Shown here: positions 35,406-43,967 of the stretch, piece by piece
Numbering within the stretch: position 1 is the first letter of the stretch
How the letters are laid out: the number at the start of each line of letters is the position of its first letter
Source: Thiodiazotropha sp040506975
GTDB lineage: Bacteria > Pseudomonadota > Gammaproteobacteria > Chromatiales > Chromatiaceae
Length of the DNA stretch: 64,000 nt
NCBI GenBank assembly: GCA_965211775.1
Contig: OZ242974.1
Coordinates: 1,984,001-2,048,000 of the forward strand
Direction of reading: 5' to 3'
Program-made: the position numbers and the translations under genes
The notes under the pieces: model-generated
Database searches by the model: none
Seen by the model: only the letters and a program-made list of their open reading frames with translations
Told to the model about the DNA's origin: nothing

Positions 35406-35607
35406 GGACGCAGAGTCCGCGGCGGAGCGCAGAGGTTGTTGACCGAGCAGATGCTGCAGATGGGCGTCGATCATTGCGTGCTGATCGCAAGGGGCGTTCT
35501 GCCCATGTGCTTATGCCCTGGAAAGGCGCTCTTGCAATTCGGTATGCGAGACGAGCCATTGATTGAACCCTCTGCGTAGTCTGTGCGCCATTACGCACTC
35601 TGCGTCC
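35406..35607. repeat. Inverted-repeat element (GGACGCAGAG ends) in the cbbO-cbbQ gap of the form I operon
   Basis: A perfect 10-bp inverted repeat, GGACGCAGAG at 35406-35415 and CTCTGCGTCC at 35598-35607, bounds a 202-bp stretch. Inside each end a second, looser copy recurs (GCGCAGAGG on the left, CCTCTGCGTAG on the right). It differs in sequence from the CGCAAATGAA elements but has the same design and the same relative position as the one in the form II operon. Confidence 0.6.
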
Positions 35608-35615
35608 CACGCGCA

Positions 35616-36422
35616 TCAGAAGTAGGTATTGACCGCTGCACTCAGGGTGTCGCGCATATCCGGATCATCTGTAAGCGGGGTGACCAGCGCCATTTGACAC
35701 GCCGACATCGGGTCGATGCCCTTGGAAACCAGCTGTGCCGCGTACACCAGCAATCGTGTAGACATGCCTTCATCCAGGCCATGGCCCTTAAGGTTGCGAG
35801 AGCGTTGTGCGATTTGTACAAGCTTACCGGCAGTATCGGTGTCTACGCCGCCTTCATGCTGTACGATTTCGGTCTCGATATCGGTTTCCGGATAATCGAA
35901 GTCCATGCCTCCGAAACGTTGCTTGGTGGACTGTTTAAGGTCCTTCATCAACGACTGATAACCGGGGTTGTAGGATATTACAATCTGGAAATCAGGATGT
36001 ACCTTGACCAGTTCGCCCTTCTTTTCCAACGGCAGTTCACGACGGTGGTCGGTCAGCGGGTGAATGACCACCGTGGTGTCCTGACGGGCCTCGACGACTT
36101 CGTCGAGGTAGCAGATGGCGCCGATTCGTGCAGCGACGGTCAGCGGACCGTCCTGCCACTTGGTGCCGTTGATGTCGAGCAGGAAACGTCCAACCAGATC
36201 GGAGGCAGTCATATCTTCGTTACAGGCAACGGTGATCAACGGCTTGTTTAGCTTGTACGCCATATACTCGACGAACCGCGATTTACCACAACCGGTAGGG
36301 CCCTTGAGCATCACCGGCATGCGCGCATCGTAGGCTGCTTGGTACATTTCGACTTCATTACCTACGGAGCGGTAGTAAGGCTCTTCCTGGATCAGATACT
36401 GGTCTGCGTTGATATCGCTCAT
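35616..36422 (-). CDS. cbbQ: CbbQ-type AAA+ RuBisCO activase, form I operon
   Basis: 268 residues, the same length as the form II operon CbbQ and similar throughout. Walker A is GPTGCGKSRFVEYMA, Walker B AICYLDEVVEARQD, and sensor 1 IVISYNPGYQSLMKDLKQS. Variable regions differ (for example DYPETDIETEIVQHEGGVDTD against DYAPSALEASIIAKETGIDED), consistent with each CbbQ serving its own RuBisCO. It lies downstream of cbbS behind a terminator. Confidence 0.95.
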   Translation of the reverse strand: MSDINADQYLIQEEPYYRSVGNEVEMYQAAYDARMPVMLKGPTGCGKSRFVEYMAYKLNKPLITVACNEDMTASDLVGRFLLDINGTKWQDGPLTVAARIGAICYLDEVVEARQDTTVVIHPLTDHRRELPLEKKGELVKVHPDFQIVISYNPGYQSLMKDLKQSTKQRFGGMDFDYPETDIETEIVQHEGGVDTDTAGKLVQIAQRSRNLKGHGLDEGMSTRLLVYAAQLVSKGIDPMSACQMALVTPLTDDPDMRDTLSAAVNTYF

Positions 36423-36556
36423 GATTTCCTACCTTTTTGTAATCAGGTTGATAACCACCAGGATGCCGAAGGCACCGCGGGGTAATGGTTGATAGCAGAT
36501 TTTCCGAAACCCTAAGGTGAGGTTTTGGAAAACCAGCTGACTTTGATCAGTTGTTT

Positions 36557-36594
36557 AAAAAAAAGCCCCGCCGCCCAGGTTTGGGGGGCGGGGC
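36557..36594 (-). terminator. Intrinsic terminator between cbbS and cbbQ
   Basis: GCCCCGCC (36565-36572) and GGCGGGGC (36587-36594) form an 8-bp stem that can extend inward with GCCC/GGGG. In the minus-strand reading eight T follow. It is placed as the cbbM-cbbQ terminator is in the other operon. Confidence 0.85.
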
Positions 36595-36622
36595 CCTTCG
36601 TCCATGGTCCTGAAATCAGACC

Positions 36623-36979
36623 TTAGACAGTTTCACCACGGTAGATAACCATGGATGCACCTGCGCACTGGGCATAGTTGTCCAGGCCGAGCAGGCGTAC
36701 GTGGTTCTTCGGGTGAGCATTGTGGCAAGCTTCGCACTCAGCCAGGATAGTGTCGACGTCGGTTTCACCGAACATGGGCAGCTTCCACATATACCAGTAG
36801 CTACCGCTGGCGTTCTCTGGCTCGGTGTGCTCGATAGACGGATTCCAGCCCTTGGATACGATGAACTCGATCTGGGTGCGGATCTGGTCTGCATTCATGG
36901 AAGGCAGGTAGGAGAAAGTCTCGAACTTGCGGCTTTCTGCGTTGCCAAGGCTTGACTTGTAGTCTTGCATATCACTCAT
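36623..36979 (-). CDS. cbbS: RuBisCO form I small subunit
   Basis: 118 residues with the family segments FETFSYLPSMNADQIRTQIEF, GWNPSIEHTEPENASGSYWY, MWKLPMFGETDVDTILAECE and HVRLLGLDNYAQCAGASMVIYR. It joins CbbL in the L8S8 enzyme. It lies 79 bp downstream of cbbL in the same transcript. Confidence 0.98.
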   Translation of the reverse strand: MSDMQDYKSSLGNAESRKFETFSYLPSMNADQIRTQIEFIVSKGWNPSIEHTEPENASGSYWYMWKLPMFGETDVDTILAECEACHNAHPKNHVRLLGLDNYAQCAGASMVIYRGETV

Positions 36980-37058
36980 TGGTATATACCTCTAACTGTT
37001 CGAATTTGATTGAGTCGTTCATCCGGTGGTCGGGTACCGACCACCAGTGAACTGGTCA

Positions 37059-38477
37059 TTACTTGTGAGAAACGTCCAGCTTGTCGACAGTGTCGAATTC
37101 GAACTTGATCTCTTTCCAGGTCTCCATGGCGGCCTTCAGCTCGGGGCTGGAAGCAGCAGCGTTGGTGAGGATGTCCTTACCTTCCTTCTCCAGCTCACGG
37201 CCCTGGTTACGTGCTTCAACACAGGCCTCAACCGCAACACGGTTCGCAGCTGCGCCAGCGGCGTTGCCCCACGGGTGACCCAGGGTACCACCACCGAACT
37301 GGAGTACAGAGTCATCACCAAAGATGCTAACCAGTGCAGGCATGTGCCATACATGGATACCACCGGAAGCAACAGGCAGTACGCCGGGCATGGCGCCCCA
37401 GTCCTGATCGAAGAAGATACCGCGTGAGCGGTCTTCCTTGACGAAGGAGTCGCGCATGATGTCGATCCAGCCCAGGGTCGCGTCACGGTCGCCTTCCAGC
37501 TTACCGACAACGGTACCGGAGTGCAGATGGTCACCACCGGACAGGCGCAGGATCTTGGTCAGTACGCGGAAGTGGATTCCGTGGTGAGGGTTACGGTCGA
37601 GTACGGCGTGCATGGCGCGGTGGATGTGCAGCAGCATGCCGTTGTCCTGACACCATTGCGCCAGCTGGGTGTTGGCTGACCAACCACCGGTCAGGTAGTC
37701 GTGCATGATGATGGGAGCGCCGATCTCTTTGGCGTACTCGGCTCGTTTCATCATCTCATCGGCGGTAGGCGCAGTTACGTTCAGGTAGTGACCTTTACGC
37801 TCACCGGTTTCGGCTTCGGCCTTCAGGATAGCTTCCATGACGAAATCGAAACGATGCTTCCAGCGCATGAACGGCTGGGAGTTGACGTTCTCGTCGTCCT
37901 TAGTGAAGTCCAGACCGCCACGCAGACCTTCGTAGCAGGCACGGCCGTAGTTCTTGGCGGACAGACCCAGCTTGGGCTTGATGGTGCAGCCCAGCAGCGG
38001 ACGACCGTACTTGTTCAGCATGTCGCGCTCGACCTGGATGCCCTGGGGCGGACCATTACAGGTCATGACATAGGCCAGCGGGAAGCGGATGTCTTCCAGG
38101 CGCAGTGCACGCAGGGCCTTGAAGCCGAATACGTTACCAACCAGGGAGGTCATCACGTTGACCACGGAACCTTCCTCGAACAGGTCGATCGGGTAGGCAA
38201 CGAAGGCATAGAAGCAGGTGTCGTCGCCAGGTACGTCTTCGATGGCGTAGGCGCGGCCCTTGTAGTAATCCAGGTCGGTCAGCAGGTCGGTCCACACGGT
38301 GGTCCAGGTACCGGTGGAGGACTCAGCGGCAACAGCGGCTGCAACCTCTTCGCGCGGTACACCCGGCTGGGGGGTGACTTTGAAGCACGCCAGGATGTCA
38401 GTCTCCTTCGGTGTGTAATCGGGCATCCAGTATGTTTCGCGGTACTCTTTTACGCCCGCATCATATTTCTTGGCCAT
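37059..38477 (-). CDS. cbbL: RuBisCO form I large subunit
   Basis: 472 residues, typical form I. Active-site segments include GRPLLGCTIKPKLGLSAKNY, GGLDFTKDDENVNSQPFMRW (carbamylated Lys), HIHRAMHAVLDRN, SGGDHLHSGTVVGKLEGDR, PVASGGIHVWHMPALVSIF and GGGTLGHPWGNAAGA. No csoS carboxysome genes follow; the downstream cbbS-cbbQ-cbbO order is that of the non-carboxysomal IAq type. A strong Shine-Dalgarno (AGGAGGAAT) precedes the ATG. It is divergent from cbbR. Confidence 0.98.
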   Translation of the reverse strand: MAKKYDAGVKEYRETYWMPDYTPKETDILACFKVTPQPGVPREEVAAAVAAESSTGTWTTVWTDLLTDLDYYKGRAYAIEDVPGDDTCFYAFVAYPIDLFEEGSVVNVMTSLVGNVFGFKALRALRLEDIRFPLAYVMTCNGPPQGIQVERDMLNKYGRPLLGCTIKPKLGLSAKNYGRACYEGLRGGLDFTKDDENVNSQPFMRWKHRFDFVMEAILKAEAETGERKGHYLNVTAPTADEMMKRAEYAKEIGAPIIMHDYLTGGWSANTQLAQWCQDNGMLLHIHRAMHAVLDRNPHHGIHFRVLTKILRLSGGDHLHSGTVVGKLEGDRDATLGWIDIMRDSFVKEDRSRGIFFDQDWGAMPGVLPVASGGIHVWHMPALVSIFGDDSVLQFGGGTLGHPWGNAAGAAANRVAVEACVEARNQGRELEKEGKDILTNAAASSPELKAAMETWKEIKFEFDTVDKLDVSHK

Positions 38478-38658
38478 TTTAGCGATTCCTCCTGATTTAG
38501 GATTGCGTTGCCTTGAAATGCAGTCTCTGGAAATAGATATTTCCGTGCTGTCAGTATAAAAATCGTTCAGTAATTACCTCGTGTAAGGTGGAGCTAGTAT
38601 AGGAAGGCAGACGATTAAGTGAAGTCAGATCTTTTAATCAAAATCATAATATAATACT

Positions 38659-38683
38659 TATACCATACGAGATTTATGGTATA
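38659..38683. promoter_or_regulatory. Candidate CbbR operator in the cbbL-cbbR intergenic region
   Basis: A perfect 9-bp inverted repeat, TATACCATA and TATGGTATA, with a 7-nt centre, lies 99 bp upstream of cbbR and about 180 bp upstream of cbbL in the 304-bp divergent region 38478-38781. The place and dyad form fit a LysR-type recognition site. The rest of the region is AT-rich with no gene. Confidence 0.5.
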
Positions 38684-38781
38684 TTTACTGATATTTGGCT
38701 CCTAGAGAAAAATCGATAGCGAGAGAGATCTCTGTAACGGGAGCCGGTTATTGACCGATTGAGAGATGTGGGAGGGTAGCC

Positions 38782-39690
38782 ATGCATACAACACTGCGAC
38801 AGATGCGAGTCTTCACCACCGTGGCCAGGCGCCTGAACTACACTCGGGCGGCTCAGGAACTCCATCTCAGCCAACCGGCGGTATCGATGCAGGTCAAACA
38901 ACTCGAGGAGTCGGTGGGTCTGCCCCTGTTTGAACATACCGGCAAAAAGATCCAGCTCACCGAGGCCGGCAGAGAGATGTACCAGTATGTACGGACCATC
39001 TTCCAGACGTTTGAGGAGATGGAGGAGGTCCTGGATGCCATGAAGGGGCTGGATACCGGGCATATCAATATCGCCGTGGCGAGTACGGTCAACTATTTTG
39101 CTCCCCGATTGCTTGCGGCGTTCAGCCGTCAATATCCGGGTATCGATCTGAGCCTCGATGTCACCAACCGCGAACGGCTGATGGGCTTGCTCAAGGATAA
39201 CGAGATCGATATCGTCCTCATGGGGCTTCCCCCGGAGGATATCGAACTCGTGTACGAACCCTTCATGGAGAATCCGTTGGTGGTGATCGCACCACCGGGA
39301 CATCCGTTGCAGCAAAAGAAGAAGATTCCGGCTGAGCGCCTGGCTGAGGAGGTCTTTATCATGCGCGAGGAGGGTTCGGGTACCCGACTGGCAATGGAGC
39401 GGTTTTTTACCGAACAGTCGATACCCCTCAGCACCGGCATGCAGATGACCCGAAACGAGGCCATAAAGCAGGCGGTACGCGCCGGCATGGGATTGGGCGT
39501 GGTCTCCAGCCATACCATTGAGCTGGAGGTGGAGACCGGTCGTCTGGTCGTACTCGATGTGGTGGGCTTCCCGCTGCAGCGCCACTGGTACATGGTCTAT
39601 CGCAAGGGCAAACGACTCTCGCCGCCGGCAAAGGCCTTTCATGACTTTGTGCTGACGGAGGCTCTGCAAATCAAAGAGGAGCCTGTGTAG
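38782..39690 (+). CDS. cbbR: LysR-type regulator, CbbR
   Basis: 302 residues with an N-terminal winged helix (TLRQMRVFTTVARRLNYTRA, HLSQPAVSMQVKQLEESVGL) and a LysR substrate-binding domain (about 92-295). CbbR activates Calvin-cycle operons in response to metabolites such as RuBP or NADPH. Divergence from cbbL with a shared dyad at 38659 supports the name. It is the only LysR-type gene seen, so it may also serve cbbM. A GGAGG sits 8 nt before the ATG. Confidence 0.9.
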   Translation: MHTTLRQMRVFTTVARRLNYTRAAQELHLSQPAVSMQVKQLEESVGLPLFEHTGKKIQLTEAGREMYQYVRTIFQTFEEMEEVLDAMKGLDTGHINIAVASTVNYFAPRLLAAFSRQYPGIDLSLDVTNRERLMGLLKDNEIDIVLMGLPPEDIELVYEPFMENPLVVIAPPGHPLQQKKKIPAERLAEEVFIMREEGSGTRLAMERFFTEQSIPLSTGMQMTRNEAIKQAVRAGMGLGVVSSHTIELEVETGRLVVLDVVGFPLQRHWYMVYRKGKRLSPPAKAFHDFVLTEALQIKEEPV

Positions 39691-39907
39691 ATCATCCGAG
39701 GTACTTGGTTCCAGGTCCGTGGAAACCGATGGGCTCTAGGGCTGCGTGATTTTTTTACTGTCTTGGATAGGTAGTACGGATGGCCAGAAGGCTTCCCGCT
39801 CAACATGCACGGGGTTCCTGGTTGAGTTAGAATCAACTATTCAGTTCAACTGTTGTCATAGCTAACCATTCAGCATCGACTAATCACGCTTGTGAGGCCT
39901 GTAAACA

Positions 39908-41821
39908 ATGGCAGATAGGGGCAATCCAGAACAGCGCCCGAACAGACTGGAAGCTTACCCGCTTCTCAGCAAGGTCAAGCTGCCGAGAGATTTACGCCAG
40001 CTGGATCAGCAAAAGCTCAGACCGCTGGCGAGCGAGATGCGGCGCTTTCTCATCGACTCCGTCTCCCAGACAGGCGGCCATTTGGCAGCCGGGCTTGGCG
40101 TAGTGGAATTGACGATCGCATTACACTACGTCTTCAATACACCCTATGACCGCCTGGTGTGGGACGTGGGGCATCAGGCCTATCCTCACAAGATACTCAC
40201 CGGAAGAGGGCGGCAGATGTGGAGTCTGCGACAAAAAGGGGGTGTTTCGGGGTTTCCTAAACGCAGTGAAAGCGAATATGACAGCTTCGGCACCGGCCAC
40301 TCCAGCACCTCTATCGGTGCGGCGCTTGGGATGGCCGTGGCAGCAAAACAGAAGGGTGAAAAGCGTAATGTCGTTGCAATTATCGGGGATGGCGCTATGG
40401 GCGCGGGGATGGCTTTCGAGGCCCTCAACCAGGCGGGTGCCCTGGATCAGGACCTGCTGGTAATCCTGAATGACAACGACATGTCGATTTCAAAACCGGT
40501 TGGCGGTTTCAGCAACCATCTTGCACGCCTGCTCTCCGGCAAGGTTTACACCAGCATGCGCGAAGGCGGTAAATCGGCGTTGAGCCACCTGCCTCATCAG
40601 GTGAGTGACCTTGTCGGCCGCTGGGAAGAGCATATGAAAGGGATGGTGATGCCGGGTACGCTGTTCGAGGAGATGGGATTCAATTACATCGGACCGATTG
40701 ATGGCCACGATTTCGAAACCCTGGTGGCGACACTGCGCAATATGCGCAACATGTCCGGGCCCAGGCTGCTGCATGTGGTGACCCAGAAAGGACGGGGTTA
40801 TGTGCACGCGGAGAATGACCCCTGTGTCTACCATGGGGTCACACCATTCGATCCCGATACGGGCAAGATGGAGAAGCACAGCAACAGCAAGACCTACACC
40901 CAGGTATTTGGCGACTGGCTGTGCGCCACCGCGAAGCGGGATGATCGGCTGGTGGCTGTCACTCCGGCTATGTGTGAGGGATCGGGGATGGTGCAATATG
41001 CCCGCCAGTACCCTAAACGCTACTTCGATGTGGGGATCGCAGAACAGCATGCCCTGACCTTTGCTGCCGGTTTGGCCTGTGAAGGATTGAAGCCGGTGGT
41101 GGCAATCTACTCGACTTTTCTTCAGCGTGCCTACGATCAACTGATCCATGATGTGGCGCTACAGAATCTCGATGTGACACTGGCGGTGGATCGCGCAGGC
41201 CAGGTCGGCGCAGACGGAGCAACCCACGCGGGCAGCTTTGATTTGAGCTATGCGCGATCAATTCCGAATATGGTGATCATGGCTCCGGGAGATGAACAGG
41301 AGTGCAGTCGATTGTTACAGACGGCCTATGATTACCCTGGACCTGCCCTGGTGCGTTATCCACGGGGGAGTGGCCCGGGTGTCGAAGTGGAGACATCTCT
41401 ACCTATCCGGCTACCGATAGGCGAGGGTGAAATCCGGCGCAACGGCAGTCATGTGGCAATCCTGGCGTTCGGTAGCCTGCTTGCAACAGCGCAACGGGTT
41501 GCTGAACGTATCGACGCAACCCTGGCCAACATGCGGTTCATCAAGCCGCTGGACGAGAGGTTGATCGATCGACTGGCCAGCACACATCAGATCCTGGTTA
41601 CACTTGAAGAGAACGTTGTAATGGGTGGTGCCGGGTCTGCAGTGAATGAGTACCTGGCATCCTGTGGAAGTCAGGTAAGGGTCCTCAACATGGGTTTGCC
41701 CGACCACTACCTGGATCATGCCAGTCATCAGGAGCAGTTGATCGAGGCCGGTCTCGATTTCGAGGCTATCCTCAGTGCCATCGAACGAGTCAACAGGGAG
41801 ACGAAACTGCAGGTTGTCTAG
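39908..41821 (+). CDS. dxs: 1-deoxy-D-xylulose-5-phosphate synthase
   Basis: DXS condenses pyruvate and glyceraldehyde 3-phosphate, the first step of the MEP isoprenoid pathway. The 637-residue length and motifs fit: SVSQTGGHLAAGLGVVELT, WDVGHQAYPHKILTGR, the thiamine-diphosphate site GDGAMGAGMAFEALN with LNDNDMSIS, YFDVGIAEQHALTFAAGLA, and VDRAGQVGADGATHAGSFD. The last reads G-A-T-H where G-P-T-H is more usual. The stop codon is supplied by the first bases of a 35-bp repeat. Confidence 0.97.
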   Translation: MADRGNPEQRPNRLEAYPLLSKVKLPRDLRQLDQQKLRPLASEMRRFLIDSVSQTGGHLAAGLGVVELTIALHYVFNTPYDRLVWDVGHQAYPHKILTGRGRQMWSLRQKGGVSGFPKRSESEYDSFGTGHSSTSIGAALGMAVAAKQKGEKRNVVAIIGDGAMGAGMAFEALNQAGALDQDLLVILNDNDMSISKPVGGFSNHLARLLSGKVYTSMREGGKSALSHLPHQVSDLVGRWEEHMKGMVMPGTLFEEMGFNYIGPIDGHDFETLVATLRNMRNMSGPRLLHVVTQKGRGYVHAENDPCVYHGVTPFDPDTGKMEKHSNSKTYTQVFGDWLCATAKRDDRLVAVTPAMCEGSGMVQYARQYPKRYFDVGIAEQHALTFAAGLACEGLKPVVAIYSTFLQRAYDQLIHDVALQNLDVTLAVDRAGQVGADGATHAGSFDLSYARSIPNMVIMAPGDEQECSRLLQTAYDYPGPALVRYPRGSGPGVEVETSLPIRLPIGEGEIRRNGSHVAILAFGSLLATAQRVAERIDATLANMRFIKPLDERLIDRLASTHQILVTLEENVVMGGAGSAVNEYLASCGSQVRVLNMGLPDHYLDHASHQEQLIEAGLDFEAILSAIERVNRETKLQVV

Positions 41822-41851
41822 GGCCGATTGGATAAGTGTTTACAGGCCTAA
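41818..41851. repeat. 35-bp-type repeat, copy 2, overlapping the dxs stop
   Basis: It starts CTAGGGCC, ends GGCCTAA, and encloses GATTGGATAAGTGTTTACA. It matches the repeat at 26840-26874 with a few changes, including a one-base-shorter right arm. Its second to fourth bases are the TAG stop of dxs. Confidence 0.55.
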
Positions 41852-41878
41852 CCGAATCTTATGGTTGATGGGAATCCA

Positions 41879-42658
41879 ATGATTGAGATCACCGGCGTTA
41901 CTGCCTTCGAAGACAATTATATATGGATGGTAAAAAATCCCGCATCATCCCAAGTCGTCGCAGTGGATCCCGGAGATGAGAGTCCGGTACTGTCCTGGCT
42001 GGAACAGCAGGATTGCACTCTCAGCGCAATCCTTATCACACATCACCATTATGATCATGTTGGCGGCATCGCTGAACTGCGGGAGGTCTATCCTGACATC
42101 GAAGTCTATGGTCCGGCCAATGAGACCATTCGGGGTGTGACCCATCCCCTCGAGGAGGGCGACAGACCCCGCATCGCCGGTCTGAATGCAAACCTCCGGG
42201 TGTTGGAGGTGCCGGGCCACACCCAGGGACATATCGCCTATTTTGGCGAAGGGGTGCTGTTTTGCGGCGATACCCTGTTCACGGCTGGCTGCGGCCGGGT
42301 ATTCAGCGGTACTTTCGAACAGTTATCGGATTCGCTGCAACGTATCGCTGCACTGCCGGGAGATACCAGCATCTATTGTGCCCATGAATATACCCTGGTC
42401 AATTTGGGTTTTGCAGCCTGGGTGGAGCCGGAGAATCCGGAACTGGCTATTCGAATCAAGCGAGCGCGGGAAAAACGGGAGGCGGGCATTCCAACTGTGC
42501 CTTCAGACCTTGCTGAGGAGTTAATGACGAATCCCTTCATGCGTACCTCGGTGCAATCGGTGATAAAGGCTGCGGAACAGGCTTCAGGCCATACCCTCTC
42601 CACACACCGCGAGGTGTTTACCGCATTGCGCAAGTGGAAGGATACTGAGTACGACTAG
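41879..42658 (+). CDS. gloB: Hydroxyacylglutathione hydrolase (glyoxalase II)
   Basis: The enzyme hydrolyses S-lactoylglutathione to lactate and glutathione, using a binuclear metal site. The metallo-beta-lactamase motif THHHYDH is near residue 55, with VPGHTQGHIAYF, FCGDTLFTAGCGRVF and YCAHEYTLVNL following. I prefer the ATG at 41879 (MIEITGVTAFEDNYIWMV, with GATGGGA upstream), matching the usual GloB start; an ATG at 41861 adds six residues. The C-terminal substrate-binding region ends HREVFTALRKWKD. It is convergent with phosphoribulokinase. Confidence 0.95.
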   Translation: MIEITGVTAFEDNYIWMVKNPASSQVVAVDPGDESPVLSWLEQQDCTLSAILITHHHYDHVGGIAELREVYPDIEVYGPANETIRGVTHPLEEGDRPRIAGLNANLRVLEVPGHTQGHIAYFGEGVLFCGDTLFTAGCGRVFSGTFEQLSDSLQRIAALPGDTSIYCAHEYTLVNLGFAAWVEPENPELAIRIKRAREKREAGIPTVPSDLAEELMTNPFMRTSVQSVIKAAEQASGHTLSTHREVFTALRKWKDTEYD

Positions 42659-42707
42659 CCGCGATTCGCATGGAATTATATGGTTTCACGGATTGAAGGA
42701 TGAAGGG

Positions 42708-42735
42708 GGCCGCATAACCTAACGGTTATGCGGCC
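42708..42735. terminator. Bidirectional hairpin between convergent gloB and prk
   Basis: GGCCGCATAACC and GGTTATGCGGCC pair in a perfect 12-bp stem with a TAAC loop, 49 bp after gloB and 14 bp from the phosphoribulokinase stop. No T-run follows on either side, but the very stable stem should mark the 3' ends of both transcripts. Confidence 0.65.
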
Positions 42736-42749
42736 GCTCACTGGAGATG

Positions 42750-43622
42750 TTAGACGTTTCGGGCATCCATCATGCGTTCGATGATGGGTTGCAGGACAAT
42801 CTCCATGGAAAAACCCATCTTGCCGCCGGGTACCACGATACTGTTGCGACGAGACATGAAAGAGCCGTCGATCATCGACAGGAGGTAGGGGAAGTCGATA
42901 TCGAACTTCTTGGGATCGCTGAAGCGGATGACGACGAAACTCTCATCCGGCGTCGGAATGTCGCGGGCGATGAAAGGGTTTGAGGTATCGACCGTCGGTA
43001 CCCGTTGGAAGTTGATGTCGGTGCGGGAGAACTGCGGTGTAATGTGGTTGATATAGTCAGGCATGCGACGCATGATTGTGTCGACGACCGCCTCTTCGCT
43101 GTAACCGCGCTCAGCATTATCGCGGAAGATCTTCTGGATCCATTCCAGGTTGACGATCGGAACCACGCCGACCCCCAGGTCCACATATCTGGCAACATCC
43201 ACATCACCATCCACGACCATGCCGTGAAGGCCTTCATAAAATAGCAGGTCAGTACCCTCATCGATGGTTTCCCAGGGGGTGAACTCACCAGGCTGCTGAT
43301 CACAACCGAGTCGGGCATTGTGTTCGGCGGCCTCTTCCGGGCTATGCAGATAGTAGCGTTTTTGTCCGCCCCCGGTCTCACCGTAGGTCTTAAACAGTTC
43401 GGCAATCTTGTCGAAATGGTTGGCTTCGGGACCAAAATGGCTCAAACCTTGCGCCATTTTTTCTCGCATTTCCACACGTGTGTACCGGTGAAAGCTGTCG
43501 CCCTCTACCACCGCAGACTTGAAGCCGTCGCGATAGAAGATATGCTCGAAGGCGCGTTTGACAGTGGTTGTACCGGCGCCGGATGAGCCGGTTACTGCGA
43601 CCACAGGATGCTTTTTAGACAT
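42750..43622 (-). CDS. cbbP: Phosphoribulokinase
   Basis: This enzyme phosphorylates ribulose 5-phosphate with ATP to RuBP, the RuBisCO substrate. The 290-residue length is that of the proteobacterial class. P-loop is GSSGAGTTTVKRAFEHIF near residue 12, then EGDSFHRYTRVEMRE, HFGPEANHFDKI, and FYEGLHGMVVDGDVDVARYV. A good ribosome site (AAGGGAG) precedes the ATG. It supplies both RuBisCO forms from its own transcription unit. Confidence 0.97.
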   Translation of the reverse strand: MSKKHPVVAVTGSSGAGTTTVKRAFEHIFYRDGFKSAVVEGDSFHRYTRVEMREKMAQGLSHFGPEANHFDKIAELFKTYGETGGGQKRYYLHSPEEAAEHNARLGCDQQPGEFTPWETIDEGTDLLFYEGLHGMVVDGDVDVARYVDLGVGVVPIVNLEWIQKIFRDNAERGYSEEAVVDTIMRRMPDYINHITPQFSRTDINFQRVPTVDTSNPFIARDIPTPDESFVVIRFSDPKKFDIDFPYLLSMIDGSFMSRRNSIVVPGGKMGFSMEIVLQPIIERMMDARNV

Positions 43623-43644
43623 AAGCTTCTCCCTTATCTAATTC

Positions 43645-43680
43645 ATTATATTGTGCTGTCCGGTAGGCCTCTATAGAGGC
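43645..43680 (-). promoter_or_regulatory. Phosphoribulokinase promoter with a 14-bp palindrome
   Basis: On the minus strand TATAAT (43645-43650) lies 22 bp upstream of the ATG. About 17 bp further up, where a -35 box would be, is the perfect palindrome GCCTCTATAGAGGC (43667-43680) and no good TTGACA. This suggests an activator- or repressor-controlled promoter. The rest of 43623-43967 shows no gene. Confidence 0.45.
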
Positions 43681-43967
43681 TGTATTGTTCTCATCGGACC
43701 AGGTTATGGGTAAAAAATTGGTGCCAACTATAACACGGAGATGTCCGATTTCCAGTGACAATGGATCCTGCATTTCGAATCATCGGCACAACAGGGAGGG
43801 CCGGCTGGCCGGATTCTGTTTTACCCGCACGGTATGCTGCATTGCGCAATTACGCAGATGCGGGTATGGCACGAACAGGTACCTGGTCAGGGATGGTTGG
43901 TGATCTCGGGCGGTCGCTGGGACAGATGTAGAATTACTCTTAAAATCATATAAATATTAAAGTATTT

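Noticed and set aside
33014..36422. norD/norQ nitric-oxide reductase accessory genes
   Set aside because: CbbQ/CbbO and NorQ/NorD are related, but both pairs here sit directly behind RuBisCO genes and no norCB is present.
36623..38477. Carboxysomal RuBisCO
   Set aside because: No csoS2, csoSCA or shell protein genes follow; cbbQ-cbbO do.
43685..43903. 72-codon plus-strand frame upstream of the IS1595 pair
   Set aside because: It has low coding character, no ribosome site and no recognisable motif.
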